This document shows positions 1-12,259 of a stretch of 64,000 nt of DNA, piece by piece. The position numbers were made by a program, and so were the translations under genes. The notes under the pieces were generated by a model that was given only the letters and a program-made list of their open reading frames with translations, made no database searches and was not told where the DNA came from. Source of the DNA: Branchiostoma lanceolatum (lineage: Eukaryota > Chordata > Leptocardii > Amphioxiformes > Branchiostomatidae); NCBI RefSeq assembly GCF_035083965.1, contig NC_089723.1, forward strand, positions 18,069,489-18,133,488, in the 5' to 3' direction. Within the stretch, counting starts at the first letter, position 1. The number at the start of each line of letters is the position of its first letter.

Positions 1-1213
1 AGCTAAAGGTAATTTTTGGGGGGAATTTAGCAGAATTTCGGCGGCTTCTTTTGACGAGTTTTCTGAAATATCAAAACCTAAAGTACGTGAGTGAAGATGG
101 AGTGTTTTCACTTTGCGCCGTAATATCTTTATTTCCGTCGGATGATATTACAGAAGCGTGAAAATATAGGCTTGAGGGCTTTGCGAGTATAAAAATTTGA
201 CGGAACTTCGGTGGCTCCTTTCACTTTGACGATATTTCAGTGCCAAGATTAGCTTGATGAAGTTCGTGAGTGAAGCAGGGGGCGTGTTTTCTTTGTAGCG
301 TTTCATTACATTACTTTTTGCGGAAATATTTTAGATTTCCACAGGATGAAACCCCACAACAAAAGGAAAAATATCGGCCGGAGGTCCTTCAGTCCTCAAG
401 TCAATATTATTTAACGTTTTTTAGGTTCCATCCGGCCAACAGATATATGAAATATTGCCGCGCAAAATGATTTAAAGAAACGTCAGATAGAATGGAAAAC
501 ACACCTTCACTCACGTACTTGGAGTCCTCAAGCCTAAATAGATCCAAAAAGATCGTCAAAAAGCCGCCGGAATGCTGCCATATTTAAAGACATTGAACTC
601 AAGCCTAGTCCTATATTTTCACCTTTTTTTGTGTGTGTGGGCCGGGATTGCATTCAGCGGAAATGTCAAATATTGCTGAGCGAAGTCGATGTAACGCTGC
701 ACAGAAAACACGACCCTCCCTCAAACTAACGTAATTTCAAGATTATGTTGGCATTGTCACGACAGCCAAAAGGCTCAAGAGTTATATTCATACCTAAACG
801 AAGCTAAATGATCCGAAAAGTGTATGTTTTGTGGGATTTTTCTCGACTTTAGCTAACATTATTAGGGAAATTACAAGCACGCGGTGTAAACATATTAGCA
901 TTCTATCACTGTAGCGCGCGTTCAACATCCCGGCAGAAACTATGGAAAAGTAGCAGAAATTCACAATTTTACTGGCCGATATCGAGTCCAAGTCTCCACA
1001 ACAATATCATCTACTTGTGCCATGCAAATATATCGATGGATTTCACCGAGGAGGAGAACATCTCGCCGCCGAAGATGACTCAACGCTGGTTTCTATTGGG
1101 GACGCCTTACCGCTGGCTTGTGGACTTACCGGGTGTTGACTTTTCCCGCGCTCGAATCACGTGCGCTCGCCCTGGATTCAAAATGGCCGCGGTATTTGGA
1201 AAGGGGTCTATTG
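1..1213. mobile_element. Fold-back-like repeat element, copy 1 (truncated by window edge)
   Basis: This stretch matches 6650-7862 almost base for base in the same orientation. Its part from about 240 to 1213 matches the reverse complement of 5436-6386. It ends in GGAAAGGGGTCTATTG, the same terminus as the complete copy. The arm is built of loosely similar modules: GTGAGTGAAG, a T-rich stretch, then a GCGGAAATATTT-like block, repeated with variation. No transposase-like frame is visible. The left half lies outside the window. The few differences between copies suggest recent activity. I infer a non-autonomous fold-back or long-TIR DNA element; the family is not identified. Confidence 0.75.
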
Positions 1214-1704
1214 GCTTGACACATCATTTGTCAACTTCTCCTATCTGCAACTGTCATCAGACTTATTGATCTAAAATTACTGTCATCACATTAGTTATGC
1301 AAATGAGGCAACCAAACTGTCATCACATTGGGATCAATTATCACGATAAAAATGGGTATTGCAAGGTGACATCAAACAAAATAATTCATTTTTCTGAGTA
1401 GAAGATGGAATGGGGAAGAAAGGGTAAAAAGCAAGAACTTGATGAAGAGCTCATAAAAAGGCATGTTAATGACAAGTAATGGAAATAACTGCCCAGACCA
1501 TATCTTGTGAGCATCACTGTATCCTTCACATGTGGGTTATGATATTCATTATCATGGTTAGAAGCACGGGTTAGTAACATGGATACCTAAGGTGCTTCTT
1601 GCACAGTCTGAGAACCTGAAGTGAAACATGTTCTCTATGACAGCTGATGGGACACTACTGTAAATGCATTTAACTTTTTATTTTTTGCTAAGAAGAAAAT
1701 GGAG

Positions 1705-1844
1705 TGTTCGCGGTGGTTTTAAGTTTGCCGCAGCGCTATAGTCACAAACTGCTACAGTATTGGACAAAAATGTTCGCGCGGTGGCTTTAAGTTCGCGGTG
1801 AAACGGTCGCCACGAAAACCGTGAACATAAAACCACCGCGAACA
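1705..1844. repeat. Palindromic MITE-like hairpin (TGTTCGCGGTGG family)
   Basis: The left end reads TGTTCGCGGTGGTTTTAA and the right end is its complement (CCACCGCGAACA at 1833-1844). An internal partial repeat, GTTCGCGCGGTGGC, makes a nested hairpin. A degenerate relative occurs at 30739-30810. It has no coding capacity. I infer a short inverted-repeat element. Confidence 0.7.
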
Positions 1845-3811
1845 TTTCTACATTTACAGTATATTTGAACCCTACCATACATTGCATAACTGGGCAAGCT
1901 TGTGTTATGATATGGCAAACATCAGGAAACATTATGTTCATTTCATTTTCAAAATCCATACAACCAGTAATCATTGGTATTATCTGAATAAAATTTTAAG
2001 ATATCACATATACATATACATATGTATAGAAAATTGAATTAAAATGAATTACACAAGGGTTGAATATCTACTTTCAATTGTATGTGACCACACATAAATC
2101 TATTCCTGACATCAACATTCTGCTCACATAAAAAACATCTGCAGTCCAACAGCAGTTTAGTGTGCCTGACGTAGACAGATGACTGGAAATGGCCAGCCAT
2201 TTAGTCCCCGACAGTGATACGCCATATCTATAATCGTTTGTTTAGAAAGAAGTTTTATAGATCGACTCACAGTTTTATCCACCAGGCATCGCTGGAAATC
2301 CAGCCTCCCTCTTTGTTATTAGAGAGGATCAGAAAGGTATGCATACTAAGGGGGAGAGGGCTGTGCAGGTAATTGTCTGTGAAGGTCGTATTTTCTGGTG
2401 GTCACACGTCTGTAGGTACCACAGCAAACCGCTTATTGATTCTTCCAAGCACTAACCCTGCTCACTCCCAGCTATCTGTCTCCATAACATTCACAATGCC
2501 AGCCCTTACAAAACGTACTAGTACTTAGATGGAAGCACTTGAATTGCCCGAAGCCCTGTCTGAGAATACACGAACAAATGCTCCAAATTTGTTAGAAGAC
2601 CATTGAAGCCTTGACTTTCTCCATTTAGAGCTTTTCGGTAACTCATCCAAGTGGATTACAACGGTCATCATTTGGTTAGTAACCTGCATACATCACTTAT
2701 ACATGTACGTGTGCACAAATTCTGTGGTACAAAATACCTTCCACAATACTGACCAAAAAAAATCCTCACACAGATGAAAACTAACAGAAAATAAAGTCAA
2801 CAGCGCAACTCTTATTCATACACAAGCTACTGGTAGGTCTAACCATCAACTTTGGTAAGACATAGATGCCGTGTAGTCCATTTCTTCTGACAGATTGTCA
2901 GGATTAATCTTCGTAGAGCAAGCTTAAGTTCAAAGCACACCCTGTAACTCCATCAGACCTGAAACAACTTCCGTCATAATCATATTCAGATGCATAATGC
3001 AAGGTCTACCCCTTGCTCTATGGCATCAAACGTGCATTTGGCAGATGTAATGGCATGTATATTGGTGAAACCTCTGACCTTTATCATGCATCCTGTGATG
3101 TCACTACAACTGTGATCACGGCTCCTGGGCGGAGGGTTGTCCTGGTGGGGCAAATCTCACTTCCAAGGGGAGGAGGGGGAGGGGGGTGGCTGGAGTCAAC
3201 TGTCAGTCCCGCTATAGTCTATCTACTACCTGCAAAAGACAAAGGGAAACATTTATATTATTCATACAACTGAAACTACATGAATAAATACACACGCCAT
3301 TGACTATGCCAAGAGCTACTCTTTACCTGATAACGTATAAACATGTAGTGACTTTTCTTTAATATACCATCCAACCATGAGTGCATGGCAACTTTCAGTT
3401 CTTTTAGGAAGTTCAAGTTTATCGGTCACAAGCAGGGAAACTAAAGCATGACTCATAACAAAGCCACAGCTATGCAAATCAAAATACCTATAGCATGACT
3501 GTACTACATGTACATGTTCGTTGGTGGATTATATTGGCAACAGATGTGAGAGCCCAAAGCTTGAGTGAAATAGGCTCATTTCATGCCACTGTATCACTTA
3601 CAAACTTGTACAGGTAACTCTAGATTTGTGACAAGGTTGATATTCCACAGTCAAGGCAGTGGCTGACAGCTTGCCTAATAATTCAAGTAACACAACACCC
3701 AGAAAAAATATCAAGACTTTAGCTGAAAGCCCGCCTTGTGCATAACTTACAAGACCTACCCACCTACCAAAAGACAATCCATCCAAACCTTCTCGAGTTA
3801 TGCTGGTCATT

Positions 3812-3876
3812 ACACACACACACACATACACACACACACGCACACACACACACACACATACACACACACACACACA
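3812..3876. repeat. (CA)n microsatellite
   Basis: An almost uninterrupted CA dinucleotide tract of about 65 bp, with a few TA or CG interruptions. It creates artificial His-Thr and Val-Cys open frames on the two strands. Confidence 0.95.
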
Positions 3877-5435
3877 AACAAACGCTACCCTATGCATAAC
3901 CTTCTCGGCAAAGGTAATAAAAGGAAAAGAGCTCTCCATCTTTTTGACATTGGTGAACTGATGTTTAGTCTACCTACGAGCAAGCTTCTAATTTAGGAGA
4001 ATCAATCCAGTCTTGAGGAAATAAATGTAGAACTCAAGGTCAACACATATGTCACATACTTACCCAGACATAGACAACCCTGATAAAGTCCACTCATCAG
4101 AAGTGAAAGCTTAATGAATGTTGTTAGAGACAGTATCTCCATTCTTAAGTGAAAAAGCCTTGGAAACATTACTCACCTTGATCCCACACAAGATGGAAAC
4201 CAGGCAAAACTAGGTCAAACATCTATATATGACATCTTATCCATTAACTCTTATCTATTGCAATGATGCTGGAATATAAATCAGGCATGTATGCAGTTTA
4301 GTATATCATGCAACAAGGATAACTAAACATTGGACTGGCCCTACTAAATCTGGCAAGTATTAAATGTAGAAAGCTGCGACACTGTACTCCTGTAGTATAT
4401 TTCTTGTAAGGGGAAGTCGGTACAGAGTACAGACCTTTCAATTTTCAGTCCTGTGTCTTTAATTTCCTGCACATGCTGCGTCTATTGAAGTCCTCCGCAT
4501 TATTTGCAGACCCTGGGTCTTCATTACAGAAAAACGCTGTGCAAAGCCCCACAATTTACCGCCTAAATGTGTAGCTAGCTTCAACAGATGGAATGGTACT
4601 TTAACCAGGACAACTTGGAGAAGTCAGTGGGAGGTCCTGTGTTTAGACTTGGGCTTCCTGCAAGTGAAGTATGGCTGTTGACCTCTTCTGAACTTCTCTA
4701 AACATAAACACTAGCACAGAGTCTGGGTGGTTCAGTAAATGCAGAGGTAAACAGTATCCCCTTTTAGCTGATGAAATCGGGAGCTGTGCTGAAAATAAAC
4801 TTGGGGCCCTCTGGCAACAGTGCAACACCTGTGGCTTATATTACTTCTCTTTGTTTCCCATAGTGAGTTGCACATTACTATAGTCTTCATCCAAAAATAA
4901 CAATCCTAATGCTAAACCCTGGTCTAGCAGGATGTTGAAGTGCCAATTTCAACATTGAGAACAGCAGTTCACAGGATTCCCAAAGTCAACTCTTCTGTGC
5001 TTTCTGCCTTAGAGACTTCTTACAATTCTCCCTTCTTACATTGGGACTTGACTGACATTCATCAAGCTGTCTATACCACTCTACATAGCCATATGGATAT
5101 ACACCAATTTTTCTCTTGGCCTGGTCCGAGAACACATTTCTTTGCACATGTATTTTTATTAAGACTGAATTTCCCACAAGAACCTTGGTTCTAAGCATTT
5201 CAAGTATTCACTGCCTCACTAGATGGTTGTAAATTATGCCGAGAGGTCAGGAGTCCTGGTGGCCTGCAATGCTTTTGTACGAATAGGAATTGGCAAATGT
5301 GAGCTTGTCTTTTCACTGGAAAATAGACAAGAACCATTGTGCAATGTAGAGATGACGTTCAAGGAGTTGTGGACAGAACAGACATTGTCACCATGAGAGT
5401 TTATTAATAATTTGACCACCAGATGATTGCCGTAA

Positions 5436-7862
5436 CAATAGACCCCTTTCCAAATACCGCGGCCATTTTGAATCCAGGGCGCGCGCACGTGATTCGAGCG
5501 CGGGAAAAGTGAAGACCCGGTAAGTCCACAAGCCAGCGGTAAGGCGTTCCCAATAGAAACCAGCGTTGAGTTATCTTCGGCGGTGAGATGTTCTCCTCCT
5601 CGGTGAAATCCATCGATATATTTGCATGGCACAAGTAGATGATATTGTTGTGGAGACTTGGACTAGATATCGGCCAGTAAAATTGTGAATTTCTGCTACT
5701 TTTCCATAGTTTCTGCCGGGATGTTGAGCGCGCGCTACAGTGATAGAATGCTAATATGTTTACACCGCGTGCTTGTAGTTTCCCTAATAATGTTAGCTAA
5801 AGTCGAGAAAAAATCCCACAAAACATACACTTTTCGGATCATTTTAGCTTTGTTTAGGTATGAATATAACTCTTGAGCCTTTTGGCTGTCGTGACAATGC
5901 CAACATCATCTTGAAATTACGTTAGTTTGAGGGAGGGTTTTGTTTTCTGTGCAGCGCTACATCGACTTCGCTCAGCAATATTTGACATTTCCGTTGAATG
6001 CAATCCCACAAAAAAAAAGACTTGAAAATATAGACTTGAGTTCAATGTCCTTTTGGGTACAAATTTGGCAGCATTCCGGCGGCTTTTTGACGATTTTTTT
6101 GGATGCCAAGAATTTAGGCTTGAGGACTCCAAGTACGTGAGTGAAGTTGTGTTTTCCATTCTATCTGACGTTTCTTTAAATCATTTTGCGCGGCAATATT
6201 TCATATATCTGTTGGCCGGATGGAACCCAAAAAACGTTAAATAATATTGACTTGAGGACTGACGGACCTCCGGCCGATATTTTTCCTTTTGTTGTGGGGT
6301 TTCATCCTGTGGAAATCTAAGATATTTCCGCAAAAAGTGATGTAATAAAACGCTACAAAGAAAACACGCCCCCTGCTTCACTCACAAGTCGAGAAAAAAC
6401 CCGTAAAGCATACACTTTTCGGGCTGGAATCCTTATAGCTACTTAGATAGAAATATACAGAATTTTACCGGTTGTGACTTCCCCTGGGAAAACGCGCGTT
6501 GAGAGCCCTAGGGGGTCGTGTTTCTGTCTAGCCTTTCTTTCTTTTCTGTCTAGCTTTTCCTTTCTCTCTTGTTACATCGCTCCGCAAGCGATATTTGACA
6601 TTTCCGCTGAATGCAATCCCACAAAAAAAGACCTGAAAATGTAGGCTTGAGCTAAAGGTAATTTTTTGGAGGAATTTAGCAGAATTTCGGCGGCTTCTTT
6701 TGACGAGTTTTCTGAAATATCAAAACCTAAAGTACGTGAGTGAAGATGGAGTGTTTTCACTTTGCGCCGTAATATCTTAATTTCCGTCGGATGATATTAC
6801 AGAAGCGTGAAAATATAGGCTTGAGGGCTTTGCGAGTATAAAAATTTGACGGAACTTCGGTGGCTCCTTTGACTTTGACGATATTTCAGTGCCAAGATTA
6901 GCTTGATGAAGTTCGTGAGTGAAGCAGGGGGCGTGTTTTCTCTGTAGCGTTTCATTACATTACTTTTTGCGGAAATATTTTAGATTTCCACAGGATGAAA
7001 CCCCACAACAAAAGGAAAAATATCGGCCTGAGGTCCTTCAGTCCTCAAGGCAATATTATTTAACGTTTTTTGGGTTCCATCCGGCCAACAGATATATGAA
7101 ATATTGCCGCGCAAAATGATTTAAAGAAACGTCAGATAGAATGGAAAACACAACTTCACTCACGTACTTGGAGTCCTCAAGCCTAAATACTTGGCATCCG
7201 AAAAGATCGTCAAAAAGCCGCCGGAATGCTGCCATATTTAAGGACATTGAACTCAAGCCTAGGCCTATATTTTCACGTTTTTTTTGTGTGTGGGATTGCA
7301 TTCAGCGGAAATGTCAAATATTGCTGAGCGAAGTCGATGTAACGCTGCACAGAAAACACGACCCTCCCTCAAACTAACGTAATTTCAAGATTATGTTGGC
7401 ATTGTCACGACAGCCAAAAGGCTCAAGAGTTATATTCATACCTAAACGAAGCTAAAATGATCCGAAAAGTGTATGTTTTGTGGGATTTTTCTCGACTTTA
7501 GCTAACATTATTAGGGAAATTACAAGCACGCGGTGTAAACATATCAGCATTTTATCACTGAAGCGCGCGCTCAACATCCCGGCAGAAACTATGGAAAAGT
7601 AGCAGAAATTCACAATTTTACTGGCCGATATCTAGTCCAAGTCTCCACAACAATATCATCTACTTGTGCCATGCAAATATATCGATGGATTTCACCGAGG
7701 AGGAGAACATCTCACCGCCGAAGATAACTCAACGCTGGTTTCTATTGGGAACGCCTTACCGTTGGCTTGTGGACTTACCGGGTCTTCACTTTTCCCGCGC
7801 TCTAATCACGTGCGCGCGCCCTGGATTCAAAATGGCCGCGGTATTTGGAAAGGGGTCTATTG
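5436..7862. mobile_element. Fold-back-like element, complete copy with ~950-bp inverted arms
   Basis: The left arm (5436-6386) and right arm (6915-7862) are near-perfect reverse complements. The outer termini are CAATAGACCCCTTTCC and its complement. The spacer 6387-6914 includes a second copy of a short motif from within the arm (AAGTCGAGAAAAAA followed by ACACTTTTCGG) and a block shared with the start of copy 1. Both arms carry an AAAATGGCCGCGG block near the tip. No target-site duplication is obvious: the flanks GCCGTAA and ACCAATG do not match. No long protein is encoded. I infer a non-autonomous element mobilised in trans. Confidence 0.75.
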
Positions 7863-9851
7863 ACCAATGGCCTTTCACCCTCCGAAGGATGATGTGCTTA
7901 GTATGGCGAATCTGTCTTCTCCTTCAAGAGTCCTTGTCAGAATGTTTATACTGGACCTGGATTGGGCAAGATCCAAAGTAATTTGGGTCAGGACCCTTAT
8001 CAGACAGGGTCTCTTGAAAGTGGAAATCTAATCTTACCAGGAGAAAATGAGCTTACACCAAGCCCAGGTTCTGAGTGTGATTGACTCTCATTTAAAATGG
8101 GGACATGATTGAAACTAGCCAACTTGAAATTTGAATTTTCCACTCAATTTGTCAATAATTTACATAATAATCTTCCTGAGAAAGGATGCAATTGAAATGG
8201 CTGTATTCCACCACAAATTCAACGTTCTAAAAGTTTCATTGTTTTCAGACGGAAAAATCGTGACCTGTTTTTCGAAGAATGTAAACAAACCTATCCTGCA
8301 CAGCTCAAGAGTATCATATTTTTTAATCAAATCATACTTGGTACTTATCTGGAACCCAGGGGCCAGGGTTTCATTCAGCAAGGTGATTGTGTAGCATGTT
8401 GTCAGACAAGAATAGATCGAAGTGTGCATTGGATATATTAATGCAATCATCCATTGCATTCGAGTGACAAGCCTGTATCACTTGGAAAGGTGAGATTTTA
8501 AAGACCACTTGGATGCTTCTGTTACCTGCATGCATGCACACCTGTGATTATGCACCACCTGTCTATTGAAACATTAGTAGTCAGTGATAATAATGAGAAT
8601 GGACGCTAACATTAAAGAATACACTACGAGAGATACATGATCCGGTGTGCGACATTAAAGATGTAAACACCTGTACCCTATCAACACCTTGCCATGATTG
8701 GTGTAATGTTTGCAGGCAGGCTCCCATGGTGCACCAGTGGCCAGGAATGTCTGGCATGTGGGTCTTTACCATGTAAACAAAGTGGGAGGGGGGCGTCCGG
8801 AACTGTTGGGGGATGGCGGTGCCTTAGTGTACACACCAGCACTCACTACAGCACGGACTCTTACACTGTCTTACATTTTCAAACGTTTGATATATCCTTT
8901 CCTTGAGCGTGCTTGAGGTTTCCCTCAAGGTAGCATGTTGCAAAAAAATCGTCCGCACCCCCGCCGTGTTGATCCGCCCCACACCCCCAGGCCAAATGGC
9001 GGAGCGGCCAACCCTCTCCCTCCCCCGGGCGCAGGGTACCGTTATATTCCTGATAAGCCAAGTTTGGCTGGCGGGAGGCCGTGCTTTATCACGCCTAGGC
9101 CCCCACCAGGCCTCCCTGCACACTCATAATGTCCTTGAAAGCTGAGAAATATACAGCGAAATGGGCAGGCCACATTATTGACGAGTACTAACACGGCGTA
9201 GAATCAGACAAGCGGAAACCACTGGTTGCATTTTCCAGCTGGCTACGTGGCCTGGTTTTTTCACGCCCGTGTTTGTTTATGCGCGGAAGACCCAAATGAT
9301 TAATCAGTAAAATGTCGAGAGATTCCTCAAGTGTCAGAGAGAAATGTGGGACAAAACCAGGAATGCGTGGCGACAACGTATCAAACACGCCAGGGTTCGG
9401 ACAGTTGAGCTGCAGGATCGGGTGAGAGAGACCTAGTACCGCCTTGGTATCTTGACCCCTCCCCTGCCATTCCCATCAAAACTTGTACCTCAAGACATGC
9501 ACCACAGATAAGACGTCCTCTACGGAATGCTAAGTCGGAGAGAAGGGCTTAGCAGACGCGTTGAGTGATATCCTGATACTGTTCGTGGTCTCCAAAATTA
9601 CCCAGAGGAATCAAAAATACATACTTTTGCGGCCAGAAGAAGTGTTGTCGTTCCGCCGAGTCTGCCTCTCTCTGTCTGATTACTTCCGGAGACTGACGTC
9701 TCTCCCGCCTACAGATCTCGCCTTATCACGCACACAGAATTACTTTCCCGCTTATTGGCTTTCTAATCACATCTATTCAGAACTTACAGGGCCATTAGAA
9801 ATCCCGGCCAGCTCTCTCGTCGGCAGCTCAGCCCGACTGCAGCACGCTGAG
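7863..9851. other. Intergenic DNA; no gene seen
   Basis: AT-rich up to about 8.7 kb, then GC-richer around 8.7-9.9 kb. The open frames are short and resemble no family. There is no run of consistent splice sites and codons. The GC-rich part precedes the possible orphan exon at 9852-9988. Confidence 0.5.
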
Positions 9852-9988
9852 ATGGCCCTGCTCGCCCCGCCACCCCCAGCAGATGATAATGAGTTAGGCC
9901 TGCAAAGGTCAAGCATGTGCAGCAGCGCCACACAACGGATGTTTACCGTCAAAACAGGGGGTTTGAAACCTGAGGATGGATTAGGGTA
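9852..9988 (+). other. Possible orphan 5' coding exon (weak)
   Basis: An open frame beginning MALLAPPPPADDNE (ATG at 9852) follows a GC-rich stretch and runs for 45 codons to GGATTAGG followed by GTAAGA, a good splice donor. The same frame is open back to 9561. No matching downstream plus-strand exon is recognised before PPP1R8, which lies on the opposite strand. It could be the first exon of an unrecognised gene, a lncRNA exon, or chance. Confidence 0.2.
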
Positions 9989-9989
9989 A

Positions 9990-12259
9990 GAAAAGCTACT
10001 CTCCGCTAAGAGGAATGGCCCGGCTGGTTTTTGACGTATTTTTTGGCGTTTTTGTCGGGTTCCTTATTTGTCCCGTTTTCTTGATTTCGCCAAGCCATAC
10101 TCCTATGCTTGGAGTAGAAAAAAGCCTTTTCTGCAGCAGAGGAAGGGTGTGATTTGACAACCTGAACAATGCATTGCAGAAAGTTGAACTGGAATTTCAA
10201 GAAAGAACTGGCCCCTATAAATCATTTACTGCAGAAGATTTTATATAAGAGTAGAGTAGAATAAACTAATTGTTTTTTCTACCAGCAAAGACTTATATTT
10301 CTTTTATTCCAATAGATGTTATCAAACAAACTGTGTTTGACTTTTCTTATTCGCTTGCCCATTGTTGTAATGTATACCATCTCCCCATAGTATGCTAGTT
10401 CTATCACCTAAAAATAGTAATGATTACAGTATTATTCAGCTGAGTTAGTTCTACCATAGTAAATCAGGCAGTGACTGGAAAGCAGTGTTTTACAAGAGGG
10501 GAACATGTTTTATTTTTAGAGTGACACTTAACAGTTTGAAATGTAGATCTTATATGAAGACTGGCACAAGTTTTGACAGAAAAGCAAGTAACAATACAGT
10601 ATAGCACAGTAAATATTTTGGTACTTTGTACTGAATCTAAATCACAATAAGATAATTGCTACAAACTTGTGAGAATTTATATCCTTAGAACCTGGACTTA
10701 TAAAATTACATAAACCAAACATTTCAGAGTAACCACTTACTCCAAGTATCATTCATCTTACACACCCTGGGTCCAGGATGAACATATTATGCATTTTCTG
10801 TTTTTTTTTCCCTCTGGTGCAGCATAATGTACCATGCCCCAACATACTTTGTGCTTTTACAACTTATTACTTACAGGTATCTATACCAGGTAATGTCAGG
10901 AACTTATATAAAAATATTCCTCTACAAAACAAATTAGAAACACACTTCAAGGTTGTGTTCTGGACAGAATACTGCAATTGTTCAAAATGGACTGCCAGTA
11001 TGTAAGGTCTTTTAGGATCCATATACATGCATTCAATTGGCAGCTATGAGGGAATGGTTTTGTCTGAAAGAAGCCTGTCTATCTTTTTCTTGGTGGTCAG
11101 ATTGTGGCTACCGTACCTAGTGCCAGGAGAAGGTAGAAATATGAATAATAATGGTGTCACTATCCCCTCCTTGAATCCATTCAGGAACAGCCTTGAACAT
11201 ACAGTTGAGCTCTAAGAGCCCAAAAGCATGGGAGATGTTTCTAAAAATATTTTCTGTGTTATAATGAACATGGTGCTTCATCCACTTTAAATGGATCAGA
11301 ATACACAGTTTGGAATACACAGTTGAATCCGATAGATCGAGATGCTAAGAGGACCAAAATTTTACGAAGTCCATCACGAAGCACTGGAATTTGTCATGCT
11401 TGCATGTGCACTCTGTTCAAATGTGCTAATAGGCAACAAAACATCCATTAATATTCTGAAGAATTGGAATAACAGAATGACCTTCTAACATAAAGGATTT
11501 CTATATGCCATAATGATGATTTATATTGTCCTATCCTATACATCTAAAGACCTTGTCAAAGCACTGGCCCCACTTATTTTTTCACAGTCTTTCAATATTG
11601 TTTCATTGAAAAAAATCTTTAGAATACAAGCGTTTTGGAATAATGTACTACAAGTATCTTCACAGTCACACTTGAATCCAATTGATACCAGTATAGTATT
11701 TCCTTTTAGTCAATGTCAACAGGACATATTAGAAAATAGTGATGTCTACAAAAACTGTAAATTTATTTACCTTTCACACTTATGACTAGCAGGTTACTAG
11801 TACAATATATTTGTCAATCACACTTCAGGGCAGAGCTGCCAAATGAAGTATGTAACCACAGTTAGGTAATGTTATCACATTTTCAATGTCTCGGAGCTAC
11901 AGATACATGTGTATATACTAGAATATCTTCAAACACAATTCAATCAGTCTGTCACAATGCTTTAAGTCTGTACTGCAGTCCACATTTCATGGTTGAGCCT
12001 CGATCATGAGTTTTGCCTTCTTATTGATGACATCGGATCCTCACTTGGGAAAAGCTCCACGGGCAAATCAACAACAGCTCACCCCCACACATGGAAATGG
12101 TTTGTTCCTCTGATAGATAGCTCCTTGTTCCGTGGGAAAAAAACGATGACAAAAGAAAGGCAATACAGGTTCCTACAAGGTTGCTAGCACAACCAACAGT
12201 ATTTTGAATTTAAAAAAGAAAAGCAGAAAGTGGTGAACTCAGGAAAATATAGACCTCTC
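9990..12259 (-). other. PPP1R8 3' UTR and downstream AT-rich DNA
   Basis: No coding exon is recognisable. The stretch next to 12259 is presumably the 3' UTR of PPP1R8, read leftwards. A minus-strand AATAAA at 11762-11767 would give a UTR of about 0.5 kb. The rest is AT-rich and featureless. Confidence 0.45.
11762..11767 (-). terminator. Candidate poly(A) signal of PPP1R8
   Basis: TTTATT on the plus strand reads AATAAA in the transcript, about 0.5 kb after the PPP1R8 stop codon. Canonical hexamer only; the cleavage site is not proven. Confidence 0.4.

Larger units (their letters stand above)
1214..5435. other. Intergenic DNA between two repeat copies; no gene seen
   Basis: This is 4.2 kb of AT-rich unique-looking sequence. 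The only open frames are short, without family resemblance or paired splice sites. It contains a hairpin element at 1705-1844, a CA microsatellite at 3812-3876 and a short G-rich run near 3167-3188. It is flanked by inverted arms of the same repeat family (1-1213 and 5436-6386), so it could in principle be cargo between repeats, but nothing in it supports a function. Confidence 0.6.

Noticed and set aside
1015-1269. Open frame starting MCHANISMDFTEEEN, also present at 5404-5634 (minus) and 7664-7981
   Set aside because: It lies in the repeat arm, and its persistence is explained by high identity of the copies. It has no family resemblance and changes its C terminus at the element edge.
3167-3188. 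G-rich run as a G-quadruplex
   Set aside because: Only three well-separated G runs; too weak to call.
3598-3939. 113-aa minus-strand frame rich in Val-Cys
   Set aside because: Produced by the CA microsatellite.
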